A stretch of 64,000 nucleotides of DNA from GCA-2862585 sp965277895 (lineage in GTDB: Bacteria > Bacteroidota > Bacteroidia > Flavobacteriales > UBA7312), in the NCBI GenBank assembly GCA_965277895.1, contig CBDIDR010000001.1, forward strand, positions 248,001 to 312,000. Reading direction: 5' to 3'. Within the stretch, counting starts at the first letter, position 1, and each line of letters opens with the position of its first letter. Made by a program: the position numbers and the translations under genes. The notes beneath the pieces are model-generated. The model was given only the letters and a program-made list of their open reading frames with translations. It was not told the DNA's origin and searched no databases. Shown here piece after piece: positions 23,733 through 32,463 of the stretch.

Positions 23733-24890
23733 ATGGGTTGTTCAGGATGTTCGACAAAAACGTGTGGCAGCAGCCTTCCCAGAGGCTGTAAAAATAATGG
23801 AAACTGTGGCTCAGGTGGCTGCAATCAACTATCTGTATTTAATTGGCTTTCTGATATTCAAACGTCTTCGGAAAAAGAACAATTTAAAGCTGTTGAAGTT
23901 CGATTCAAAGGCAGTCGGAAAGAATTTTTCCTCAATAAAGACAACTTGCATCTAGTGGTTGGCGACGTCATCGCCGTAGAAGGAAGCCCCGGTCATGACA
24001 TAGGCGTTGTATCTATTGTTGGAGAATTAACAAAACTTCAGATGAAAAAGAAGTTAAAAACCTCTTCTACAGACGGCCTTAAAGTAATCTACAGAAAAGC
24101 CAGTGAAAAAGATGTAGACAAATGGCGAGAAGCAACAGCACTTGAAGAATCTACCATGTATGGAGCAAGAAAAATTGCCGAGTATTTAGGTCTAGAAATG
24201 AAGATTAGTGATGTAGAATATCAAGGAGATAAATCAAAAGCTACATTTTACTATACCGCTAAAGGGCGTGTCGACTTTAGAGAACTTATTAAAGGCCTTT
24301 CCTCTGAGTTTAGAATTCGAATAGAAATGAGACAGATTGGTGCTCGACAGGAATCTGCAAGATTGGGTGGTATCGGTGCTTGTGGTAGAGAACTATGTTG
24401 CTCGTCTTGGCTTACCGACTTTAGAACTGTAAGCACTTCTTCAGCAAGGTATCAGCAACTATCTATCAACCCTCAGAAATTAGCAGGTCAATGCGGAAAG
24501 CTTAAATGCTGCCTTAATTTTGAGCTAGATGGCTATATGGAGGGCATTAAAGAGTTTCCTAGTCCGCACACAAAAATCAAGACTAAAGCAGGTAGCTGCT
24601 CATTTGTCAAAATGGATATTTTTCAACGTAAAGTATGGTACGCTTACGATGACCCTTCAAAAGGACCAATTGTTGAGCTTCCCTTAGATTATGTAAACGA
24701 AATAATTGAAAAGAATAAAGATGGTAAAATCATCGACAAACTTGAACGATTCGATACTGCTATTGAAATTGATAAAAACGACTATGAAAATGTTGTTGGT
24801 CAAGATAGCATCAACCGTTTTGACAAGAAAAAGAAAAGCCGAAAAACAAAAAAGAAACGCTTCTATAAACGAAAAACAAACGCTAAATGA
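23733..24890 (+). CDS. PSP1/RicT-like protein with Cys-rich N-terminus
   Basis: A 385-residue protein with the PSP1 C-terminal domain (RicT/YaaT family). Landmarks are the EFRIRIEMRQIGARQESARLGGIGACGRELCCSSWL stretch and GQCGKLKCCLNFE, whose Cys residues bind Fe-S in Bacillus RicT. The first 30 residues add eight more Cys (MGCSGCSTKTCGSS onward). The tail is a Lys/Arg-rich helix. In Bacillus, RicT works with RNase Y in mRNA processing; function in Bacteroidota is not established. Its stop overlaps the gldH start by four bases. Confidence 0.88.
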   Translation: MGCSGCSTKTCGSSLPRGCKNNGNCGSGGCNQLSVFNWLSDIQTSSEKEQFKAVEVRFKGSRKEFFLNKDNLHLVVGDVIAVEGSPGHDIGVVSIVGELTKLQMKKKLKTSSTDGLKVIYRKASEKDVDKWREATALEESTMYGARKIAEYLGLEMKISDVEYQGDKSKATFYYTAKGRVDFRELIKGLSSEFRIRIEMRQIGARQESARLGGIGACGRELCCSSWLTDFRTVSTSSARYQQLSINPQKLAGQCGKLKCCLNFELDGYMEGIKEFPSPHTKIKTKAGSCSFVKMDIFQRKVWYAYDDPSKGPIVELPLDYVNEIIEKNKDGKIIDKLERFDTAIEIDKNDYENVVGQDSINRFDKKKKSRKTKKKRFYKRKTNAK

Positions 24891-25363
24891 TAAAGGGGCT
24901 TTACATACTTTTAATCGCTGCACTATTGGTCTCTTGCGATTCTAATAGGCTTTATGAAAAAAACATATCAATCGACAACGATATGTGGAGCTTGGAGCAA
25001 ATGCCAAACTTTGAATTTGAGAATAAAGACACTATATCTGAAGTTAACTTAATTTTAAATATTCGTCATTCTAGCATTTATCCCTTTTCTAACCTTTGGG
25101 TATTTATACACGCCCTTTCACCATCTGGTGCACCTCAAGTCGATACTCTTGAAACCACTTTATCACAAAAAGACGGAAAGTGGATAGGCGATGGACTAGG
25201 AGGCATTTGGGATTTGCAAGTCCCCTTTAAAAAAGTTCGACTCACTGAGTCTGGTACTTATAGCTTTGAAATTGAGCAAGCTATGAGACATGGTAATCTG
25301 TCAAAAATTGAGCAACTTCCTGGTGTAATGGAGATTGGCTTAAGGATTGAAAACGTAGAATAA
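24887..25363 (+). CDS. gldH: Gliding motility lipoprotein GldH
   Basis: A 158-residue lipoprotein with signal MIKGLYILLIAALLVSC and the GldH core (NDMWSLEQMPNFEFE, LILNIRHSSIYPFSNLWVFI and GDGLGGIWDLQVPF). GldH is needed for gliding in Flavobacterium johnsoniae and is encoded next to the PSP1 protein across the phylum, even in non-gliders, so motility itself cannot be concluded. Start and stop overlap or abut its neighbours; the PBP1A gene follows two bases later. Confidence 0.92.
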   Translation: MIKGLYILLIAALLVSCDSNRLYEKNISIDNDMWSLEQMPNFEFENKDTISEVNLILNIRHSSIYPFSNLWVFIHALSPSGAPQVDTLETTLSQKDGKWIGDGLGGIWDLQVPFKKVRLTESGTYSFEIEQAMRHGNLSKIEQLPGVMEIGLRIENVE

Positions 25364-25365
25364 TT

Positions 25366-27627
25366 ATGAAAGTAACTTCCATAAAACAAAAGGTCTTTTC
25401 TCTTTGGTTAGTAATACTTAGTCCTGCTATATTATTATCGGTTGTATTATACCTAACCTCTACAGGCTTTTTTGGTGCTTTGCCTTCATTTGAAGAATTG
25501 GAAAACCCTAAGAATAATCTCGCCACTGAAATCATTTCTTCAGATGGCGTAACACTTGGAAAATATTTTTTTGAAAATAGAAGTAAGATTACCTACGATG
25601 AACTATCGCCTCAGTTAGTAAATGCACTTTTAGCAACAGAAGACATCCGTTTTAGAGGGCATTCAGGAATCGATATCCGTGCGCTTTTAAGAGCAGTTAA
25701 AGGGCAATTAACCGGAAGTAGTGCAGGTGGGGCAAGTACTATCACTCAGCAATTAGCCAAGATGCTTTTTACCAAAACTCCTGCATCAGGAATTGAAAGG
25801 GTAATGCAAAAATTTAAGGAGTGGATTATTGCTGTAAAACTAGAACGTCAATATACTAAAGATGAAATTCTAAGTATGTACCTCAATAGGTTTGACTTCA
25901 TCAATAATGCCGTAGGAATAAAGTCCGCCGCTCAAATTTATTTCAACACAACACCTAAAGAACTTTCATTACAAGAATCTGCCATGTTAGTGGGAATGCT
26001 CAAAAACCCATCTTTATACAATCCGAACAGAAGACTAGAACTTACAGAAAGCAGAAGGAATGTTGTTCTTTCTCAAATGAGCAAATACGATTTTATCTCC
26101 AAGACAGAATACGATTCAATATCGAAGCTGCCAATTGTTTTAGACTTTAAGAAAGCAAGCCACAACGAAGGACTTGCCCCCTACTTAAGAGAACATTTGA
26201 GAGGGGTTTTGAAAAAATGGTGTGATAACAACGTAAAAGCAGACGGCTCAAATTATAACCTATATACTGATGGACTAAAGATTTATACCACTATAAACTC
26301 TAAGATGCAGCAGTATGCAGAAGAGGCGGTACACACGCATATATCCTCATTACAAGACGATTTTTTCAAACATTGGAAAGGCTATACTAATGCCCCATTC
26401 CCGAAAGACTTTGAAAGAGAGCAGATCGACAACATTTTGGAGTTGGGGATGAAACGTTCTGAGCGTTACAGAAAACTTAAAGAAAATAATACGTCACTAA
26501 GTGAGATAAGGAAAATATTTAGAAAAAAGGTTCCAATGACAGTCTTTTCATGGGAAGGCGAAATAGATACTATAATGAGTCCTATGGATTCTATTAGGTA
26601 TTATAAGTATTTCATTCACTCGGGAATGATGAGTATGGATCCAAATACAGGTCATGTAAAAGCTTATGTGGGTGGCATTAACTACAAACACTTCAAATAC
26701 GATCATGTAAAAGTTGGGAAACGACAAGTGGGCTCTACATTTAAGCCTTTTCTGTATGCTCTAGCTTTGCAAGAAGGTTATTCTCCTTGCTATGAAGTTC
26801 CAAACGTGCCAGTTGTTTTTGAAAAAGAGCAGTGGGGATTGCCAGATAAAGATTGGGTGCCTAGAAATTCCGACGATAAATACGAAGGTATAATAATGAA
26901 CCTAAAATTTGGATTAGCAAATTCTGTAAATACGATTACAGCCTATATTATGAAGCAATTCGGCCCACATTCAGTGCTCGATTTAGCGAAGAAAATGGGT
27001 ATCACAAGTAACTTATCGCCAGTACCTTCAATTTGTTTAGGAACATTTGACCTTTCTGTTTATGAAATGGTAGGGGCATATTCAACATTTGTAAATAAAG
27101 GCATATGGACAGAACCAATAATTGTTCAGAGAATTGAAGATAATAATGGAATTTTATTACAAGAGTTTAGTCCAAAAACCAATGAGGCTATGAGTGAAAA
27201 AACTGCCGACCTTATGGTTAGGATGTTGCAAGGTGTAGTTGATGGGGTATATAATCCGCGAGCAGACGTGACTATGGGTACTGGGGTTAGACTGAGAAGA
27301 AAATATGAGTTCCAAAACGAAATTGGCGGAAAAACTGGTACTACTCAGAACAATTCTGACGGATGGTTTATGGGAATTACACCAAATCTTGTTACTGGCG
27401 TGTGGTCAGGAAACGAAGATAGAAGTGTTCATTTTAGAACAACCTTCTATGGACAAGGGGCAAATATGGCTCTTCCTGTATGGGCTGAATATATGGATAG
27501 AGTATATAAAGACACTACTACATTGGGAATTTATCCTGATAAATTTGACATTCCACAATCCATAGATTTAATCTCAGATTGTGGCTCAAAAGACGCGGGA
27601 ACTATAGAATACGAAGAAGAATTTTAA
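25366..27627 (+). CDS. Class A penicillin-binding protein (PBP1A type)
   Basis: A bifunctional peptidoglycan glycosyltransferase/transpeptidase of 753 residues. One N-terminal membrane helix (about 11-32) is followed by the GT51 domain with catalytic Glu92 in ATEDIRFRGHSGID and the GASTITQQLAKML motif, then the transpeptidase domain with nucleophile Ser457 in GSTFKP, the SVN motif and KTGT at Lys656. All catalytic motifs are intact. It polymerises and cross-links the cell wall in the periplasm. It is the last gene of the holB operon; scoA begins 10 bases later and may also be co-transcribed. Confidence 0.96.
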   Translation: MKVTSIKQKVFSLWLVILSPAILLSVVLYLTSTGFFGALPSFEELENPKNNLATEIISSDGVTLGKYFFENRSKITYDELSPQLVNALLATEDIRFRGHSGIDIRALLRAVKGQLTGSSAGGASTITQQLAKMLFTKTPASGIERVMQKFKEWIIAVKLERQYTKDEILSMYLNRFDFINNAVGIKSAAQIYFNTTPKELSLQESAMLVGMLKNPSLYNPNRRLELTESRRNVVLSQMSKYDFISKTEYDSISKLPIVLDFKKASHNEGLAPYLREHLRGVLKKWCDNNVKADGSNYNLYTDGLKIYTTINSKMQQYAEEAVHTHISSLQDDFFKHWKGYTNAPFPKDFEREQIDNILELGMKRSERYRKLKENNTSLSEIRKIFRKKVPMTVFSWEGEIDTIMSPMDSIRYYKYFIHSGMMSMDPNTGHVKAYVGGINYKHFKYDHVKVGKRQVGSTFKPFLYALALQEGYSPCYEVPNVPVVFEKEQWGLPDKDWVPRNSDDKYEGIIMNLKFGLANSVNTITAYIMKQFGPHSVLDLAKKMGITSNLSPVPSICLGTFDLSVYEMVGAYSTFVNKGIWTEPIIVQRIEDNNGILLQEFSPKTNEAMSEKTADLMVRMLQGVVDGVYNPRADVTMGTGVRLRRKYEFQNEIGGKTGTTQNNSDGWFMGITPNLVTGVWSGNEDRSVHFRTTFYGQGANMALPVWAEYMDRVYKDTTTLGIYPDKFDIPQSIDLISDCGSKDAGTIEYEEEF

Positions 27628-27637
27628 TACTTAAAAC

Positions 27638-28339
27638 ATGATAAACAAAGAAGTTAAATCGATTGACGAAGCCATTGAGGGTGTTCAAAGCAATATGACT
27701 TTCATGCTTGGTGGTTTTGGCTTATGTGGAATCCCCGAGAACTGCATTGAGGCTCTCTCAAACTCAGGGATTAACGGACTTACTTGCATATCAAATAATG
27801 CAGGAGTCGACGATTTTGGATTGGGTCTACTCCTCCAAAAAAGACAAATCAAAAAAATGATTTCCTCCTATGTTGGTGAGAACGCTGAGTTTGAACGCCA
27901 AATGCTAAGTGGAGAACTTGAAGTGGACTTAATACCACAAGGCTCGCTTGCTGAACGATGCAGAGCAGGTGGTGCAGGAATTCCCGCATTCTTCACTCCA
28001 GCCGGATACGGAACCGAAGTAGCGGAAGGGAAAGAAGTGAGAGAATTTAATGGTCAGCCTCATATTCTTGAAAGTGCTCTTGAGGCAGACTTTGCCTTTG
28101 TAAAAGCATGGAAAGGGGATACTGCAGGAAACCTGATTTATAAGGGAACTGCAAGAAATTTCAACCCAATGATGGCTATGGCAGGTAAGATAACTGTAGC
28201 CGAAGTAGAACACCTTGTGCCGGCGGGCGAATTGGACCCTGCAAGTATTCATACGCCAGGTATATTCGTACAGCGAATAATACAAGGCGGGAATTATGAG
28301 AAAAGAATCGAACAACGAACCGTAAGAACTAAAGACTAA
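27638..28339 (+). CDS. scoA: 3-oxoacid CoA-transferase subunit A
   Basis: A 233-residue alpha subunit of succinyl-CoA:3-ketoacid CoA-transferase, which activates acetoacetate with CoA from succinyl-CoA. It has the opening INKEVKSIDEAIEG, the glycine-rich GGFGLCGIPEN motif and the GGAGIPAFFTPAGYGT segment. It overlaps scoB by one base (TAATG), so the heterodimer is made in equal amounts. Confidence 0.95.
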   Translation: MINKEVKSIDEAIEGVQSNMTFMLGGFGLCGIPENCIEALSNSGINGLTCISNNAGVDDFGLGLLLQKRQIKKMISSYVGENAEFERQMLSGELEVDLIPQGSLAERCRAGGAGIPAFFTPAGYGTEVAEGKEVREFNGQPHILESALEADFAFVKAWKGDTAGNLIYKGTARNFNPMMAMAGKITVAEVEHLVPAGELDPASIHTPGIFVQRIIQGGNYEKRIEQRTVRTKD

Positions 28340-28995
28340 TGGCACTAGATAAAATTGGTATTGCAAAACGAATTGCACAAGAATTAAAAGATGGCTACTA
28401 TGTAAATCTAGGAATTGGCATTCCTACACTTGTTGCTAATTATATTCCAAAAGGAATTAATGTAGAATTTCAATCTGAAAACGGTGTATTAGGAATGGGA
28501 CCCTTTCCATTTGATGGCGAAGAAGATGCTGACTTAATTAATGCGGGTAAACAAACGATAACAACGCTTGATGGTGCAGTGTTCTTTGACTCTGCTAATA
28601 GCTTTGCAATGATTAGAGGCAAACATGTACAGCTAACGGTTTTAGGAGCTATGGAAGTCTCTGAACAGGGTGATATAGCTAATTGGAAAATCCCTGGTAA
28701 GATGGTAAAAGGTATGGGTGGTGCAATGGACCTAGTAGCCTCAGCAGATAACATTATCGTTGCAATGATGCACACCAATAAGGCTGGTGAAAGTAAACTA
28801 TTGAAATCATGCAGCTTGCCGTTGACGGGTGTAAAATGTGTAAAGAAAATTGTTACCAACTTAGCGGTTTTAGAAGTAACTAATGAAGGCTTTAAATTAC
28901 TAGAGAGAGCGCCAGGTGTTAGCGTTGAAGAAATTCAAGATGCAACTCAGGGAGAGTTGATAGTCAAAGGAGATATTCCAGAAATGATATTATAA
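28339..28995 (+). CDS. scoB: 3-oxoacid CoA-transferase subunit B
   Basis: A 218-residue beta subunit carrying the catalytic Glu in the SENGVLGMGP motif (about residue 51). Other family segments are GIGIPTLVANYIP and GGAMDLV. It forms the active transferase with ScoA. The stop codon runs directly into the A-tract that is the U-tract of the opposite-strand small RNA terminator (28994-28999). Confidence 0.95.
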   Translation: MALDKIGIAKRIAQELKDGYYVNLGIGIPTLVANYIPKGINVEFQSENGVLGMGPFPFDGEEDADLINAGKQTITTLDGAVFFDSANSFAMIRGKHVQLTVLGAMEVSEQGDIANWKIPGKMVKGMGGAMDLVASADNIIVAMMHTNKAGESKLLKSCSLPLTGVKCVKKIVTNLAVLEVTNEGFKLLERAPGVSVEEIQDATQGELIVKGDIPEMIL

Positions 28996-29079
28996 AAAAG
29001 ATGCCGAGGCGTTAACCTCGGCATCCCACTTAACCTTAACAAGTTCATTTATGAAGCGTAAGCTATCATTACTTTAAGT
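28994..29079 (-). ncRNA. Probable small RNA, copy 1 (about 85 nt)
   Basis: Predicted transcript on the minus strand from about 29079 to 28994. An exact -7 box TACTTTTG (29084-29091) precedes it by four bases; the 3' end is a perfect 10-bp stem (GATGCCGAGG with CCTCGGCATC) with a 6-base loop followed by six U, a textbook intrinsic terminator. The only reading frames inside are a six-residue MIAYAS and one that runs through the terminator without a stop shared between copies, so a peptide is unlikely. I do not recognise a known RNA family. It lies just past the 3' end of scoB on the opposite strand. Confidence 0.6.
29000..29025 (-). terminator. Intrinsic terminator of small RNA copy 1
   Basis: Perfect 10-bp GC-rich stem, 6-base loop, six U on the minus strand (A-run at 28994-28999). 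No U-run exists in the plus direction, so it does not serve scoB. Confidence 0.75.
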
Positions 29080-29083
29080 TCTA

Positions 29084-29091
29084 CAAAAGTA
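29084..29091 (-). promoter_or_regulatory. -7 box of small RNA copy 1
   Basis: TACTTTTG on the minus strand, exact consensus. A TTG lies 16 bases upstream, somewhat closer than usual. Confidence 0.55.
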
Positions 29092-29253
29092 CAACGAACT
29101 TAACCCCCAAAAAAGTATTTTTCGACGACTCATTAAATTATTGGATAGAGTAAGACTTTTAATTGATGAAATAAAATATAGCTAAAATTTTAACTACATT
29201 TTGGATGATTTTATACAATTATGTAATCTTAATTTTAGTGAAAAAATTGACAA

Positions 29254-29339
29254 AAAAAAGATGCCGAGGCGTTAACCTCGGCATCCCACTTAACCTTAAC
29301 AAGTTCATTTATGAAGCGTAAGCTATCATTACTTTAAGA
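29254..29339 (-). ncRNA. Probable small RNA, copy 2 (about 85 nt)
   Basis: Identical over 85 bases to copy 1, with the same terminator stem (29260-29285) and a longer U-tract. The -7 region here reads TATATTTA (29343-29350), one mismatch from consensus, so this copy may be weaker or differently regulated. It lies downstream of the ABC ATPase gene on the same strand (stop at 29443), so read-through transcripts could also carry it. Confidence 0.55.
29260..29285 (-). terminator. Intrinsic terminator of small RNA copy 2
   Basis: Same perfect 10-bp stem and 6-base loop as copy 1, followed by eight U on the minus strand. It may also end transcripts coming from the upstream ABC ATPase gene. Confidence 0.75.
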
Positions 29340-29442
29340 CTGTAAATATACAACGAAGCTTAGCCCGAAAAAAGTGTTTTTCGACGACTCATTAAATTAT
29401 TGGATAGACAGCTTATTTGGTTGGATGAACAAGAAAACCAAC

Positions 29443-31224
29443 TTATGCTTTAGCGGCTTTTTTGATGTTTTCTTTTCGTCCTTCAGGAATGGCAGCAATC
29501 AATCGTTGCGTATATGCCGTTTTAGCTTCAGAATAAATCTGATCAGCATCGCCCATTTCTTCGATTTTACCGTTTTGCATCACGACCATTCTGTCACTCA
29601 TGTATTTTACAACAGATAAATCGTGAGATATAAAAATGTAGGTTAATCCGAATTCCTTTTTTAAATCATTCAAGAGATTAAGCACTTGAGCTTGTACTGA
29701 AACGTCTAAAGCCGAAACAGACTCATCACAAATAATGAATTTAGGGTTAACAGCTAAGGCACGAGCGATACCTATTCGTTGACGTTGTCCTCCTGAAAAT
29801 TCGTGAGGATATCTGTTAAAGTGTTCTGCCCCAAGACTTACTTTTTCTAATAGCTCTTCAACTCTTTTCTTTCTTTCCTCATCGTTATCCAGAATACCGT
29901 GTACTTGCATAGGTTCCATTATAGCGTTCCCTATTGTCATTCTAGGGTTTAAAGATGAGTAAGGGTCTTGGAATATTATTTGAACTTCCTTTCTGAACTC
30001 ACGCAGCTCTTTCTCGTCAAAGGAAGCGATATCCCTTCCATTGTATAGCATTTGACCTTCAGTGGGCTCATTCAATCGAAGTATTGTCCTTCCTGTTGTA
30101 GTTTTACCACAACCCGACTCCCCAACTAACCCTAAGGTTTCACCTGGGTAGACGTCAAAACTAATATCATCAACTGCCTTTACATAGTCCGTAATTCCAC
30201 CAAAGAATCCATTTCTGATAGGGAAGTACGTTTTGAGATTATTGATTTTAAGAATTGGTTCGTTTGAAAACAACTCTTTTTGTGCTTTATCTCTTTCGCT
30301 TTTAGAGATAACTAGGTTTTTGGTAAACTCTTCTACAGAAATATCATTGGCTATATTCTCACCTTTATCGTTGGTCTTCATGAAGTCTCCAACCGTTGGT
30401 AAGAATGTATATCGCTTATCTAAAGGCGGGCGACATGCCAACAACCCTTTTGTGTAAGGATGTTGAGGGTTATTGAAAATATCCCAGACACTTCCTTGCT
30501 CTACGATATCTCCTTTATACATTACTACAACCTTATCGGCCAACTCGGCAATAACACCCAGGTCATGAGTAATAAATAATATTCCCATATCGTGCTCTTT
30601 TTGCAGCTTCTGCATCAGTTCCAAAATGGTTTTCTGAACAGTTACGTCAAGAGCTGTTGTAGGTTCATCGGCTACTAAAACAGACGGCTGGCACGACATT
30701 GCCATTGCAATCATTACTCTTTGTTTTTGACCCCCTGAAATTTGGTGTGGGTAGGTGCTAAAGATTCGTTCTGGGTCTGGTAGCTGAACCTCTTCAAATA
30801 ATTTTATGGTTAAGTCTTTTGCTTCAGACTTGCTTATATTTTGGTGAAGCATAATGGCCTCCATAACTTGGTCGCCACATGTAAATACTGGATTTAGTGA
30901 GGTCATCGGCTCTTGGAAAATCATAGCGATATCATTTCCTCTGTGGGCTCTCATTTCCTTCTCGGAAAGCTGAAGTAAATCAACTTTCTCCCCGTCTTTT
31001 TTGTGGAAAATGATTTCTCCATTGGCAATTTTTCCTGGAGGGCTTGGGATAAGTCGCATTGCAGATAGAGAGGTGACCGACTTACCAGAACCAGACTCTC
31101 CTACAATACCAATTGTTTCGCCTTTGTTTAGTGTAAAGCTGATATTATTAACTGCTGTAACTACTTTTCCTTCTGTGTGAAATTCCGTTACTAAGTTTTT
31201 AAATTCTAATAAGGTATTGCTCAT
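29443..31224 (-). CDS. Fused double ATPase of an oligopeptide-type ABC transporter
   Basis: A 593-residue protein with two complete nucleotide-binding domains, equal to DppD plus DppF in one chain (like YejF or GsiA). Domain 1 (about 1-275) has Walker A GESGSGKS, signature SGGQKQR and Walker B VLVADEPT; domain 2 (about 320-585) has GESGCGKTT, SGGQRQR and FIICDES followed by ALD. Each domain ends with the oligopeptide C-terminal motif (NNPQHPYTKGLLA and SEAKTAYTQRLIAAIP). It should power import of peptides or similar solutes across the inner membrane; the permease and binding protein genes are not adjacent. The exonuclease gene is 42 bases upstream. Confidence 0.93.
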   Translation of the reverse strand: MSNTLLEFKNLVTEFHTEGKVVTAVNNISFTLNKGETIGIVGESGSGKSVTSLSAMRLIPSPPGKIANGEIIFHKKDGEKVDLLQLSEKEMRAHRGNDIAMIFQEPMTSLNPVFTCGDQVMEAIMLHQNISKSEAKDLTIKLFEEVQLPDPERIFSTYPHQISGGQKQRVMIAMAMSCQPSVLVADEPTTALDVTVQKTILELMQKLQKEHDMGILFITHDLGVIAELADKVVVMYKGDIVEQGSVWDIFNNPQHPYTKGLLACRPPLDKRYTFLPTVGDFMKTNDKGENIANDISVEEFTKNLVISKSERDKAQKELFSNEPILKINNLKTYFPIRNGFFGGITDYVKAVDDISFDVYPGETLGLVGESGCGKTTTGRTILRLNEPTEGQMLYNGRDIASFDEKELREFRKEVQIIFQDPYSSLNPRMTIGNAIMEPMQVHGILDNDEERKKRVEELLEKVSLGAEHFNRYPHEFSGGQRQRIGIARALAVNPKFIICDESVSALDVSVQAQVLNLLNDLKKEFGLTYIFISHDLSVVKYMSDRMVVMQNGKIEEMGDADQIYSEAKTAYTQRLIAAIPEGRKENIKKAAKA

Positions 31225-31266
31225 GATAGTAATATTTATGGCCTCAATTTAGGCGTTATCCTTTAA

Positions 31267-31986
31267 TTATGCAACTTCTATTTGCTCTTCTGTGAGAATA
31301 GGCTTACACATGTATTTAAGTAAAATTTGTGCCACCGTTAGGGTGTCTTTCTGACAATAGTTTTTAATGCGTTCAAGGTCTTTGTCTTGCCAGTACACTT
31401 TGGATACTTGACTGCCATCAATGTCATCTTTTGGCGTAGGAATACCAAACAATGCTGCTAATAGTTTGATAGAAGTGTAGTGTTTGTAGTCGCCAAATTT
31501 CCACATTTCCATGGTGTCAAGATGACGAACTTCCCAGGGCTTTTTGCCAGAAATCTCTAATATTTTGGGCAATTGTATGCCGTTGACTAGCATTCTTCGG
31601 CATAAGAAGGGGTAATCAAACTCTTTGCCATTATGTGCACATAAATAGTGTTTTGGCGTGGCGAATTTTTCGTCTAACAACAATTTTAAATCCTCTAGTA
31701 TTGCTTTCTCATCGTCTCCATAAAAGGATTTTATTCTGAAAAAATGCTGCCCTTCCTTTTCATACAAATAGCCGACTGAAATGCATATGACTTTGGCAAA
31801 CTCTGCCATTACCCCCGCTTTAAGACCGTAAAACTCTTCTGGACTTTGCTGGTCAGAACTTTGCCAACGTGTTTTTTCTGCCCACAAGCTTTGAAACTCC
31901 TTGGGCAGTTCCGAAAAATCAGCTGCTACAGGAACTGTTTCTACATCCAAAAAAAGTATTTTATGTATTGAGATGTTTTCTAGCAT
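31267..31986 (-). CDS. DEDDy-type 3'-5' exonuclease (PolB-like)
   Basis: A 239-residue predicted 3'-5' exonuclease with a ribonuclease H-like fold. The metal ligands appear in Exo I (FLDVETVP), Exo II (CAHNGKEFDYPFLCRR) and Exo III (NYCQKDTLTVAQ, the Tyr/Asp pattern of the DEDDy type). There is no polymerase domain. I chose the ATG at 31986 (MLENISIHKILFLD); the reading from 32013 would add a hydrophobic stub. It may act in DNA repair or RNA trimming. Confidence 0.85.
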   Translation of the reverse strand: MLENISIHKILFLDVETVPVAADFSELPKEFQSLWAEKTRWQSSDQQSPEEFYGLKAGVMAEFAKVICISVGYLYEKEGQHFFRIKSFYGDDEKAILEDLKLLLDEKFATPKHYLCAHNGKEFDYPFLCRRMLVNGIQLPKILEISGKKPWEVRHLDTMEMWKFGDYKHYTSIKLLAALFGIPTPKDDIDGSQVSKVYWQDKDLERIKNYCQKDTLTVAQILLKYMCKPILTEEQIEVA

Positions 31987-32032
31987 AATTAATTCAAAGA
32001 TAAGAATATACAATCAGCTCAGGCAACAATCT

Positions 32033-32440
32033 TTAAGAAGAAAATACTATTGGAAACATCTGAAAGCAAAATATAAGATAGGCATATTGTAATAGCATAC
32101 GGAGCGCCCTTTGTTTTTCCTTTTCTTTTGTTTTAAATCTCAGAATTAATAGAGCAACTAATATTGTTAATACAATAGCCATGCTAATTTCAAAAAGAGG
32201 CTTTATGTAAGGCGGATTTAGAAAGTGCACCGATAAATTAAGAACAAATATTGAAAATAAAAACAAACACACAAACTGATGGCTTTGACTAAGACTTACA
32301 AACAGATGCTCTCGCATTACAATTGCAAGACACATACTCAAAGATAAGATTGGTAAAACAATAAAGCTAAACCAGTCAAGTTCTATCGAAAAAAAAGTAA
32401 AAACAGAAAGTGTGATTAGGAATATTAATAGTTTTTTCAT
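32033..32440 (-). CDS. Small membrane protein of unknown function
   Basis: A 135-residue protein with four predicted membrane helices (about 3-20, 24-41, 56-73 and 84-104) and a basic loop KTKEKEKQRAL before a last hydrophobic segment. I recognise no family. It lies between lipB and the exonuclease gene on the same strand, 23 bases after lipB. Confidence 0.6.
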   Translation of the reverse strand: MKKLLIFLITLSVFTFFSIELDWFSFIVLPILSLSMCLAIVMREHLFVSLSQSHQFVCLFLFSIFVLNLSVHFLNPPYIKPLFEISMAIVLTILVALLILRFKTKEKEKQRALRMLLQYAYLIFCFQMFPIVFSS

Positions 32441-32463
32441 GCTGATTGGATTGTTAGGCTAAG

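Larger units (their letters stand above)
28994..29149 (-). repeat. Tandem direct repeat, copy 1 (small RNA gene plus upstream region)
   Basis: This 156-bp unit recurs at 29254-29408. Positions 28994-29078 are identical to 29254-29338 (85 bp), and 29118-29149 are identical to 29377-29408 (32 bp); the stretch between them is clearly diverged. The mosaic of two perfectly kept blocks around a drifting segment points to selection or local gene conversion on the blocks. Confidence 0.9.
29254..29408 (-). repeat. Tandem direct repeat, copy 2
   Basis: Second 155-bp copy of the unit at 28994-29149, spaced 259-260 bp in the same orientation. The 104 bases between copies (29150-29253) are A/T-rich with nothing recognisable. 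Confidence 0.9.

Noticed and set aside
27929..28378. A 149-codon open frame antisense to scoA/scoB
   Set aside because: It spans the junction of two intact, overlapping enzyme genes and has no signal or domain of its own.
29000..29025. Terminator for scoB on the plus strand
   Set aside because: On the plus strand the stem is followed by CCACTTAAC, not a T-run; the U-tract exists only in the minus direction.
28994..29408. CRISPR array or insertion element
   Set aside because: There are only two units of about 155 bp, too long for CRISPR repeats, with no cas genes, no terminal inverted repeats, no target-site duplication and no transposase frame. A MITE cannot be fully excluded without genome-wide copy counts.
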